This document shows positions 11,143 through 20,875 of a DNA stretch of 64,000 nucleotides, in pieces. The position numbers and the translations under genes were made by a program. The notes beneath the pieces were generated by a model. It was not told where the DNA came from. It ran no database searches and was given only the letters and a program-made list of their open reading frames with translations. The stretch lies in NCBI GenBank assembly GCA_037447655.1, contig JBBHKE010000717.1:20672-84671 (forward strand), written 5' to 3'. Each line of letters starts with the position of its first letter. Positions within the stretch are counted from its first letter, which is position 1. Source of the stretch: Zygnema cylindricum (Eukaryota; Streptophyta; Zygnematophyceae; Zygnematales; Zygnemataceae).

Positions 11143-12504
11143 CTAATACTGTGTAGAGATAAGGTTTTTGTTCAGCTCCGGAATAAACAATACATCGGAG
11201 AATGTTAATATGGATGTCTTTCCTTCTACTAACACTTTCAGATCTACCGATCCTACAAGAGTAGTGGTGACTATCCTCCCATCCCCGTACTCTATCTCTA
11301 CGGTGGGAATCTTTCTTATCATAGTGAACAGGTGTCTATCCTTACACATGTGCATTGAGGCACCTGAATCTATAATCCAGCCTGCTTCACCTTTCAATCC
11401 ACCGTAAGCACATTTCTGCCTTCGTGGAATTTTAACCTCAGTTTTCGCCTCCAACTCCTCATCCAAAAGGAGCTCATCGTCCTCGTCCTCGGATTCCGCC
11501 TCAAGTACCTGTGTGACAAGGGCCTTTTTCTTTCCTCTCGGGGTACCACCGGTCTGCCCCTCCTTTAACCGAAGCTCGGTTAGCTTGGTGCACTCTGCCA
11601 TATAGTGCCCCGGTTTCTTACAAAAATGACATAAACCTTTGGGAGCCCTTGGTTCGAACTCGCCAACCTGTTTTTTCTGCTCCCTACCCCCATAGTTTCC
11701 GACTGGTTTCCGGGAATCCTTGTTCATCCAATCGGTCGCTGTTGCCAAGGCTTGGCCACTCTTTCCTCCCCTTCGGATCTCAATCGTATTCTCTCGAACG
11801 AGAATTATCCCTACCACTGAGTTCCATATCCACCTTGAGTCCGGCAAGTCCTGCACACGGTTGACTATGTTCTCGAACTCATCAGGTAACTTCATTAGTA
11901 AACAGTTAACTTTTTCTTTTTCACTAAAAACTTTACCCGCACTCTCTAGCTCCATGAAGAGTGTAGCAAGCTCATTGCAAAAATCCAACATATTTCCCCC
12001 TTTGTATACATACTCCTTAACTTTCTGATCAGCCAATTGTTGTTGCTGAATCGTACCACTTCGGTACATCTCTATGAGAGCCATCCAAAGATCGGATGCC
12101 CTCTCTACCTGCAAATGAGGACATGCAAGTCCTTAAGTGAGATGGCGTAGGATGAAGTGCTTTGCCGCCATATTGTTGAAGTCCCAGGTTTCAGTATCAT
12201 TCTCCTCGTTCCTCGGAATAGGTGACATGAATGCTAAACCAGTTGCTATTGGTGTGGTCGCCTCCTTCTCCTTTCTTTGGTCCACCACCTCTCCTTCCTT
12301 TGTTTCCTCCGTTGAAGGTGAATCCTCTTTCCTGATGAATCTGCTTCCTCCAAACCCTGGAGGGATTCCAAGACTTGATGGACGCCCCAATCGTCCACTC
12401 ACTATCCCCCAAAACCTTTTTTCGCATAGAGCTCCTATCATCATACTTTCCCAGTATATGAAGCCAGTTCCATTAAAGATTGGTACCCTAGAGGGTGGGC
12501 CCAT
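11143..12504 (-). pseudogene. gag: Copia gag and protease, with one stop codon
   Basis: The frame starts at the ATG inside the primer-binding site (MGPPSRVP...) and runs to a TAA at 12133-12135. It then continues in the same frame to 11143, so gag is broken by a single nonsense change. Seen in order: a gag core with DLWMALIEMY and KLPDEFENIV (UBN2-type gag), a CCHC zinc knuckle CHFCKKPGHYMAEC about 165 codons into the second part, an acidic linker, and the protease motif WIIDSGASMHM. Just after the NKNLIS motif the frame is lost; the DDKGFF region that should follow is in another frame. A small deletion there removed the usual spacer and shifted the frame. Confidence 0.88.
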
Positions 12505-12508
12505 AACC
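12494..12508 (-). promoter_or_regulatory. Primer-binding site matching the initiator tRNA-Met anticodon arm
   Basis: Directly after the 5' LTR the minus strand reads GGTTATGGGCCCACC. This is the exact complement of the anticodon stem-loop GGTGGGCCCATAACC of plant initiator tRNA-Met as I know it. Most plant Copia elements instead pair with the tRNA 3' end (TGGTATCAGAGC). Priming from an internal tRNA site is established for Drosophila copia and yeast Ty5. The site contains the ATG that opens gag, opposite the CAU anticodon. A closely similar site is at 1062-1074. Confidence 0.85.
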
Positions 12509-13557
12509 TGAAACTCTGAGACCTCCATAAGTCCTCAGAGTGGACAGCTTCCAAGAAGCCTCTAGGATAATCCTGACCCCTTTGTGTTTAAGCAAAAATA
12601 ACTGCCACCCTGGCAGACAAAAACTCTGACCAACTTCACCCCTGTGAAGACAAGACTCCCCTGAGTCGATAGCAAAAAGAATCTTTGAATTTGCTCCCCT
12701 GAGCAGTAAGTTATGGAGGGTCAAAGTTGACCTTTTGTACAGAAGCTCTCTGGGAGAGAGGGTCCTATCTTCTAATTTTTCTAAGTCCTATCTCTCTCAC
12801 AGACTCTATTTACTGATGTACGGAACCAATCAGAATTGAGTTCCGTACGCAAAAGTACAGCTGCCGGTGTACTTTGTGTACGGATATTGTACGACATGGC
12901 CAAAATGTCGACACATGTCAAATCCGGATTCGGTGCCATAATCTCCGGAGATTCCACAATCCAACGGAATTTCGCCACGCGTCATCCGATGTGGCGATGG
13001 CCACAAACCGCCGAAATCTTCCTCCGCGATCTCGGCGCTAATCTCGGCCGTCCGATTAAATTCGGCTTTAATCGTAGCCGTAATAAATACATGCGCGGTA
13101 TTTGTTTCTTTTACGAAACAAATGCGCGGTACTGATTTTTGTCCGTACCGTAAGTCGTACATTATATATTACTGGATCTATGTATCCCGTAATTCATTCC
13201 AGTTAAATGGTTTATCGCTAATATACATATCTAAATAATTATCAAACTATATGCTAGGTAACACTACCGCTAGATTAAACGGCTAAGGCTACCGGCTACT
13301 TCGTGTCTGCCGGCCGGCAGGTACAAGGATCAAATCCTACCGCCGGCATATTCATTTTAATTAAATATATAAACCCTAATATAAAATTCCCGTAAACCTC
13401 AGGATAGCCAAGGTAGCCATGGCTCTAGCTTCCTCTCCAATTTCTCAGTGACTGCGACAAGTTTGAGAGTTGGAGAGAGAAGTTAGAGATAGACTGCCTC
13501 GACTTCTATATTTCTTTTCAGACCTAGAAAATACTAATAAAACCATTAGTTTCTACA
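12509..13557 (-). repeat. 5' LTR of the Copia element
   Basis: This is the right copy on the plus strand and the 5' LTR of the element. It begins TGAAACTCTGAG and ends TTTCTACA, and is followed by the target duplication TTCCT. Its tRNA-like segment lies near 13262-13350. Confidence 0.93.
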
Positions 13558-13562
13558 TTCCT

Positions 13563-14612
13563 AACAAAGCTCATTCCTATATATACACTTGTGAGCTGTC
13601 AATGAATCACTAAGTGTCAAAATAACCAACATACATTACGTAACTGTCATTAAGTCCTATTTAACCATAATAGACCATCACTAAGAATAAATTAATCTTA
13701 AGCGTACACCTGAAAGTCAAACAATCGTAAGCGTACACTTGTCAACAAGTACAACATCGTACACACACAAATTAAACTATCGAAAACCCTAATTGATCAC
13801 TTAAATAAAAATGTCATAATCAATACTAAATTAATAATACACATAAGACAAAATAATGTTGTATCAAATATTTATACCGACGCGTCCGCAAAATACGCGT
13901 CATAAGCGACAACTCGCTTAGTCACTCGTAGATAAATCCACCTAGTGAACCGACATCGTATATGTACGGTCCACCTAATTAACACGTCATCAACCAATAC
14001 GATCCCTTGGAAATATCGACGGACGTCATCCGCCTTCCACGTGTACCACGAATCACTTGTCAAACAATCCGGAACGTCCAAAAATAAATATCGTGTGATT
14101 TACGCGATTTCGCGTCACCACTACATAAAAATCTCGGCGGCCTATATCCGCCGTCCGTCGCTCTTAATCGGCACCCTTGATGTCGCGCCGCGTGGTCAGA
14201 AAAATCCACTTGTCGAAACCTCGTCAACCATCCGAAATTGTCCGTACTGCACTTTTGTTCCTCGTCATAAATGCGCCTGCCAAGAATAAGTACACCTGTC
14301 CCCAAAAAGATTATATGTACCGGCGGCGTCCTTTTTATATATCCCACGTGTCGCATTATGAACTTTACGTGCGACGTACCATTTTATCTTCGTCGATTAT
14401 CTCACGTCGGATCGCTTCGCGATCTGCCGTCCATTTCCTCTCACATTTCGCGCCACTCAATTACTCCATTAATTTTACTCGTACATTTAATTCCCCCGAA
14501 CCGCAAACTGTTCAAAACTCCACAATACATCATGTAAAATATATACGCACGAAACGTCGCGTGCGCATCAAATTTCACATACGCACGAAACTAAATCTTC
14601 AAAAACAACAGT
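13563..14612. other. Non-coding target DNA, no recognised gene
   Basis: Several overlapping ORFs of about 70-166 codons occur between 13872 and 14677 on both strands. None shows a domain, they shadow each other, and the GC-richer part (13900-14550, with many CGTCC/GTACG words) resembles old LTR sequence. I read it as a degraded repeat. Confidence 0.4.
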
Positions 14613-15384
14613 TAGTGTTGGGTATCGAGGACCATTTGACCATATTCGATATGTATCGAATTTCAGGTACCCGATAATCGATATATCGCTTAGATATATC
14701 AAAAAGCTAAATATCGCAATATATCACCGATATATCGTATCGCCAATATATTGAGGCTATTTTAAAAACAAAATATAACAATTTCTGATGATTTTTCCAA
14801 CTCTACTATTTCCATATCTGGAAGAAGTTCAGTGTCATTATCCTCTTCACATCTTATGCTGCCTCCCATCCCTTGGGAATCCATGGAGAAAACTTAAAAT
14901 GTAACCTTTCTATACTACTAGTCGTTGGAAATGGATAAGCAGTAATGGCTACCAATCTGCTTGCAAATTGGTAGGTATTCCTGCCTGAAAGCCTGAAACA
15001 AACAGTCTGCAAAATAATTTATTTCAGATCATACTTTGACTAAATTAGTGTGAACTTTTCGTATGTGAAATTCTCTTCGTACTAAATAATTAATTATATG
15101 AATTACAAAATTATGTTTTTTTTCTCGGTTACATTTTGCGGCGTCTACTTTTAAGTCACGGAACGAAAATCACGTCGTACGTGGCGTATCAGGCAATTTG
15201 TCTTTTTTGCTAAAATAATATATTATATAAAATATTAAATTTAAAAAATACTATACATCGCGATATATATCGGGATGATTTATGTTGGTCTCGTTACGAT
15301 ATATCAAGGAGTCTGTTCGATCGATATTCGATATATAAAATATTGAAAGAATCGCGATATGAATTTACCTGATAACCAACACTA
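14613..15384. mobile_element. hAT-like MITE (TAGTGTTGGGTATCG family)
   Basis: Terminal repeats read TAGTGTTGGGTATCGAGG on the left and GATAACCAACACTA on the right, followed inward by many 'cgatatatcg' words that fold back on each other. The 772-bp element has no coding capacity. Related copies at 52994-53376 and 57734-58101 support the ends. No clear 8-bp target duplication remains here. Confidence 0.65.
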
Positions 15385-15891
15385 GTATTTGTAGACCTAG
15401 GATCAAATGCAGGTCGGGTCACCCTTTTTTGCATGACCCATTCTATCTCTCTTTACCCGTAGCGCTGGATGTCATGGACACCTATGGCTTCCCTTCCTCA
15501 GTAGCTTCTTTCCTGTCTCAGCCCGAAGAACTACAAGTATGATATGAATATATTTTTTCCTAATTTCAATAGGTCAATATGCAGAACACACATAACTGCT
15601 TTTTTCAAACTTTTATACGTTTTAAAATGTTACATCAAGACCGAAAATAACTGGCAAAATCGCGTCACAAAAACGCGCTAAAATCTTCACCTTACGATTG
15701 TGGAGAATTGTACGGATGCGAACTGCCTGGAATTGACTGAAAATCGGTCTGATACGTAACCCTAAGGATCATGGTTGTTAAAGACCATATAACTAAATAG
15801 AGTTGTGAAAACTACACCGCCCAAAGCTATAGCAGTTAGTAGATATTTTGTTTTTAGCAATTTATAAAAATTAGCCACAACAAATTTCTGT

Positions 15892-16316
15892 TTGAAATGT
15901 GACTTTTTATGGACCGCTAATTTAAATAGGGAATTGATCATGGCAGTGACTGTTTTGGTTGCGCACAGTCACTTACGTCATTTTGTCAAAAATGGTACGT
16001 TCGAAATACACATTTGTACAAGTGAAGTACCGTTGAGTCTAAATTTGACGGTCAATCAGTTGGACAAATTTGACTTTCAAAATATTGTTTCAACCGCTTT
16101 TACCGCGCTTGCGGACGTCGACCGTCATAAAAAAATTAGCAATTCACATGGTCGGCGAACGTTTATAGTAACAAAACTGCAGCAACCACATGTGAATAAA
16201 AGTGTTGCAGACAGTTACTTTTTGTCGTTACGTGAGCTCCACGGTGAAAGCACGTTGAACATTAACTTAGCCGCAAAATTGAAATTTAGTCGTCTAAGCG
16301 TTACATTGAACTAGAC
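15892..16316 (+). repeat. Dispersed repeat, copy 1 (140-codon ORF)
   Basis: An ORF of 140 codons runs through this stretch, but no domain is recognisable. The DNA from about 15935 onward is repeated at 43297-43690 with many shared blocks (CAGTGACT.TTTTGGTTG, TTGACGGTCAATC, GATTCACATGGTCGGC, ATGAGCTCCAC), and the frame is not conserved there. It is therefore more likely part of a repeated element than a gene. Confidence 0.5.
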
Positions 16317-16440
16317 ACAAGCTGAAATGAAACCTCTTTAAACTAAACAACTGTAAGTCTTATACGAAAATATTAAAACGCATGAAACGAAATAAACTTT
16401 GAACACTATAATTAAACAAACCGACGTAAAAGTTGTTGTA

Positions 16441-16780
16441 TTTTGGAAAGCTTTGAGAGAAGCGTAGCAGCGCAGCAACTATACAGACAGAGCAGCGCAA
16501 CTGCTATACAGCAGAGCACCGCAGCAGCGCAGCAGCAGAGCAGCGCAGCAGCGAAGCTGCAACACAGACACGACAACGCAACCACGATTATATTTGATAT
16601 GGTCCGTACGGACAACGCAACGTCTGATATTCTTAATTAATAAGATTCTGTACAGATAGAGCAACTGCGATAGATACGATTCTAGTAAACTTAGTGGGTA
16701 ACTCAGTGGTAACTTAGTGGGTAACTCAGTGGTAGCTTAGTGATAGCTCAGTGGTAGCTTAGTGATAGCTGACGAGACGA
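16441..16780. repeat. CAG-rich tract and short tandem repeats next to the gap
   Basis: 16455-16560 is built of imperfect GCAGCA/GCAGAG/GCAACT units. 16690-16770 is a tandem array of about 20-bp units of the type 'actcagtggtaacttagtgggta'. The array ends at the N run. Confidence 0.7.
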
Positions 16781-16781
16781 C

Positions 16782-16791
16782 NNNNNNNNNN
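16782..16791. other. Assembly gap (10 N)
   Basis: Ten N bases directly after the tandem array. The real length is unknown. The LTR tail starting about 120 bases later has no matching left part, so more may be missing here. Confidence 0.97.
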
Positions 16792-16913
16792 ACCGATAGG
16801 ACTCCAAATGCCCTTTAAATATAATCCCAAATAAATAAATTCATTTTGAATACACGGCCGCCGTCCTAAACTAGGAACATGGATGGCCGGCCGTCTGTCC
16901 TTTATCGGCCATC

Positions 16914-17134
16914 TGCCGCCGGCACATAAGTTTTACTTAAATAAATAAACCCTAATATAAATTTCCCGTAAACCTCAGGATAGCCAAGGTAGCCATGGCT
17001 CTAGCTTCCTCTCCAATTTCTCAGTGACTGCGACAAGTTTGAGAGTTGGAGAGAGAAGTTAGAGATAGACTGCCTCGACTTCTATATTTCTTTTTCAGAC
17101 CTAGAAAATACTAATAAAACCATTAGTTTCTACA
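16914..17134 (-). repeat. Copia LTR end fragment
   Basis: It matches the last roughly 220 bases of the 1049-bp LTRs almost base for base, from TGCCGCCGGCAC to TTTCTACA. The rest of the LTR is absent, either deleted or lost at the gap. Confidence 0.8.
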
Positions 17135-18509
17135 GCCCGCGATTCTACACCCGTAGGAATAAGTTAGATGTTTTGGGGGCTTACGTTTTGGGAGCCCCTC
17201 GCCCGCGATTGTACACCCGTATTCGTATGGCCGTCAGGACAATAGTACAAGATGCCCTCCACCTCCCTTTGTCCCACATTTCTTCAAACTCGGCGGACAT
17301 TACTCCTTAGAACCTTCTTCTTATGTTCTCTCTCTGGGTGCTAGTCCTTCCAGGTAGTGGAGGGGGTAGTGGTGCTAGGGAAACTATGGCCCTTTGTCGC
17401 CGATTCCTTCGTGGTGATTGGAAGGCCCTCCACGCGGAGCATGAGGATCGGGTATCTAACACCTCTTTCATACCACGTCGGCCACCTAGGCCATCGGATG
17501 TCCCAGCCTCCTATCGTCGAGCAATTCACTTAGGCCGTGTTGGCGAGCTTTCTCGAGCAGTTCGGGCCCTACAACCATTCACCCACGCCCCCGGATCTTC
17601 TTCCACTATTGAGGTCCTTCGAGCTCTCCACCCCCCTGCCCCTTCCCCTCTACCCCCTTCTATCCACGCCTTTGAGCCTTCAGAGAGTTTTACTTTGGAT
17701 CGGGAGGTTTACATTAAGGCTCTTAGCTCTTATCCTCACCTTTCAGCGGGGGGGCCCTCGGGCACAGTGTATGAGTTGTTTCGCGACGTTTTGCCCCCTG
17801 AATCGGGTGCTCGGGGGTTCGATGTGTTTTTTCCAGTATGTTCCCTTATTGCTATAAGGATGTTCCCCCTCTGATTTGTGATCTTCTCACAGCGTCCCAT
17901 CTTGTGGCAGTCGCCAAACATAATGGTGGGATTCGTCTTATCGCCGTGGGAGAGGTTTTATATAGATTGGTGGCTCGTGCGATATGCCTCCAGCTCCAAC
18001 TAGCTTTCCATGATTATTTTTCTCCTCATAAGTTTGGAGTGGCCACGAGAGGGGGTTGTGAGGCCGTGGTCCACGCGATTCGGGCTTTGTTGGATGTACA
18101 TCCGGATTCGTTGGTCCTTCAAGTCGACGTTTCTAATGCCTTTAATATGGTGGATCGGAACTTGATTTTTTCGGAGCTCATGGCGGCTCCATCTCCTATT
18201 GTCCAATAATTCCCCTTTGTGAGGGCTTTCTATTCTTTGACAATTAGCCTTTCCTTCTCGGTCGATGGTGATCTCATTCCTCTCTCCTCTGCTACTGGCA
18301 CCCGCCAAGGCGACCCTCTCGGCGGACCTTTGTTTGCCCTCGCCCATTACCGGGCCCTTCGTGCCTCCGCAACGGCCTTCCCTTCTTGCCTTTTCTCTTT
18401 CGGTCGCATATGATACGCATATTATTGGGCCCATAGAACAAGTCGTGTTGGCATATGATTTTTTCAAGGAACGTTTAGCCGAACTCAACCTTTCAGTCCA
18501 GCCGTAACC
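17135..18509 (+). pseudogene. Non-LTR-type reverse transcriptase gene, 5' part, decayed
   Basis: Fragments in changing frames carry reverse transcriptase blocks in order: an FRDVL-type fingers region near 17760-17800; ASHLVAVAKHNGGIRLIAVGE near 17890-17960; a palm block VLQVDVSNAFNMVDRN (18115-18165); and TGTRQGDPLGGPLF near 18295-18340. The catalytic ADD box reads AYD at about 18410, so this copy is dead at the active site. It also has frameshifts near 17850, 18210 and 18380. The GGIRxIAVGE and RQGDPLG forms are typical of a reverse transcriptase family widespread in plants, algae and protists. The piece stops where the LTR begins at 18510. Confidence 0.8.
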
Positions 18510-19690
18510 TGAAACTTTGAGACCTCCATTGGCCCACAGAGTAGGCAGATCCAAAGAAGCTAATCTAGAGAGTGTCGACTCCAAACTTGATATAAACCCA
18601 AATGACTGACCCCTTTACAGTCAGAACCCCAATATACATTCACCCCTGTGAAATAACACTTTCTGTGTGCTCAGTTCCACCACAGAATGCAAAGTTATAA
18701 TATGAGATTTGGACACATTCACCCATTTTGACTTTCCCTTAGAAATGCAGCCACCCTGGCAGACAAAACCTCTGACCGACTACACCCTTGTGTAGCCTGG
18801 ACTCCCCTGAGTCTGTAGAAAAAGGAATCACTGAAAATGGTCAAGTAAAATTGATCGTTATGGCTGGCCAAAGTTTGCCATTTATACAAGGTGCTCTTTG
18901 GGAGAGCCAGCTACCTACCCAAAATTTTCTAAGTCATATTCCCCCTCTAAAACTCTATCTACTGAAGTACGGCACCAATCAAATTACTGTGTCGTACAGA
19001 AAAGTACAGGTGCCGGTGTACTTTCTGTACGACCATTGTACGACATGGCCAAAATGTCGACACGTGTCAAATCAGGATTAGTTCCTGTAATCTCCGGAAT
19101 TCCCGTAATCCAATGTTATCACGCCACGTGTCATCTGACGTGGCAAAGACCGTAAAACGCCAAAAGTGCCTTTTCCGTGATCGCGGCGCCTATCGCGGCC
19201 GTCCGATCAAAACCGGCTATAATCTTAGCCGCTGAAATTCGATGCGCGGTATTTGTTTCGCTATCGAAACAAATGCGCGGTATCCATTCTGTCCCCATAT
19301 CGTACTTCGTACTAAATCAAACTGTATCTATGCACTAAGTATCTATTCGTCGTTAAACGAATTAATCTACCTGTAACAATTTATATAGTTAGCAAACCCA
19401 ATACATCGTAATATTTTTCCTTGACTTAACGGCTAGAGCTAACGGCTAATGGAAATTGACAGACTGCAGGGACCAGGATCAATTCCTGGGTCCGTCAACT
19501 ATCTTTTGGTAAGTCTACCTAATTTACCCCTTGTCTTCTCTAGAGAGCTTAGGCAGCCATGGCTCTAGCTCCCTATCCAGCCTTCAGTGACTACAACAAG
19601 TGTGGGGACTTGGAGAGGGGAGTTAGAGGCAGACTGCCTCTGCCTTTTTCTATCCTATTTACAGACCTAGAAAATACACAAATATCAACA
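18510..19690 (-). repeat. Copia LTR, first of a head-to-tail pair
   Basis: It begins TGAAACTTTGAG and ends AATATCAACA. This is the longer LTR subtype of about 1181 bp. The five bases before it (TAACC, 18505-18509) equal the LTR-proximal end of the family's primer-binding site. Its tRNA-like segment near 19420-19498 keeps a perfect 5-bp T-arm stem CCAGG/CCTGG. Confidence 0.85.
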
Positions 19691-19692
19691 AT

Positions 19693-20873
19693 TGAAACTT
19701 TGCGACCTCCATTGGCCCTCAGAGTAGGCAGATCCAAAGAAGCTAATCTAGATAGTGCCGACTCCAAACTTGATATAAACCCAAATGACTGACCCCTTTA
19801 CAGTCAGAACCCCAATATACATTCACCCCTGTGAAATAACACTTTCTGTGTGCTCAGTTCCACCACAGAATGCAAAGTTAGAATATGAGATTTGGACACA
19901 TTCACCCACTTTGACTTTCCTTTAGAAATGCAGCCACACTGGCAGACAAAAACCTCTGACCGACTACACCCCTGTGTAGCCTGGACTCCCCTGAGTCTGC
20001 AGCAAAAAGAATCACTGAAAATGGTCAAGTAAATTGATAGTTATGGCTAGCCAAAGTTTGCCATTTATATAGGATGCTCTCTGAAGAGGTGACTACCTAC
20101 TCGAAATTTTCTAAGTCCTATCTCTCCTCTAACACTCTATCTATTGACTTACGACAACAATCAAAATATTGTGTCGTACATAAAAGTACAGGTGCCGATG
20201 TACTTTTTGTACGGCCATTGTACGACATGGCCAAAATGTCGACGCATGTCATCTCCAGATTCGTTCACGTAATACTCGGAGATGCCGCGATCCAATGTCA
20301 TTTTGCCACGTGTCATCCTATGTGGCAATGACCGCAAACCGCCGAAATCTTTTTCCGCCATCTCGGCATCTTTTTCCGGCCGTCCGATCAAAACAAGTTT
20401 TTGATCGTAGCTCTCATAAATACGCGTGCGGTATTTGTTTCGCGTTCGAAACAAATGCCAGTATCCGTTTCATATACATTAAACCGTACTCCGTACTATT
20501 TATAACTTTATCTATGCACTATGTATTTATTTCCAGTTAAATGAACAAGTCTACGTGTAACTAAATAAATAATTATCAAACAGTATATATGTTAACACTA
20601 GCACTAGACTAAACGGTTAAAGCATCCGACTGCATGTGATTGACGAACAGCAGGTACCAGGATCAATTCCTAGGTCCGTCAAATAACTTTTGGTAAGTCT
20701 ACCTAATTTACCTCCTGTCTTCACTAGAGAGCTTACGCAACCATGGCTCTAGCTCCTTATCCAGCCATCATTGACTACAACAAGTGTGGGGGCTTCTAGA
20801 GGGGAGTTAGAGGCAGACTGCCTCTGCCTTTTTCTATCCTATTACAGACCTAGAAAAAACACAAATATCAACA
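19693..20873 (-). repeat. Copia LTR, second of a head-to-tail pair
   Basis: It begins TGAAACTTTGCG two bases (AT) after the previous LTR and ends AAATATCAACA. The first halves of the two LTRs are nearly identical; the second halves differ more. No internal element DNA lies between them. Confidence 0.85.
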
Positions 20874-20875
20874 GG

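Larger units (their letters stand above)
7109..13557 (-). mobile_element. Copia-type LTR retrotransposon, structurally complete
   Basis: This is a 6449-bp element inserted in minus orientation. Two 1049-bp LTRs (TG...CA) are flanked by a perfect 5-bp target duplication TTCCT (7104-7108 and 13558-13562). The internal part has, in minus-strand order, a primer-binding site, gag with a CCHC knuckle, protease, integrase, reverse transcriptase, RNase H and a polypurine tract. The order integrase before reverse transcriptase defines Copia (Pseudoviridae). The LTRs differ at roughly two dozen positions by eye, so the insertion is fairly young. One in-frame stop in gag and one frameshift between protease and integrase make this copy non-autonomous as read. 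Confidence 0.95.

Noticed and set aside
13872-14677. Overlapping ORFs of 69-166 codons on both strands
   Set aside because: They shadow each other in several frames, have no domain, and the DNA resembles old repeat sequence.
16412-16664. Cys/Ala- or Gln-rich ORFs on both strands
   Set aside because: They are translations of the CAG-rich tract.
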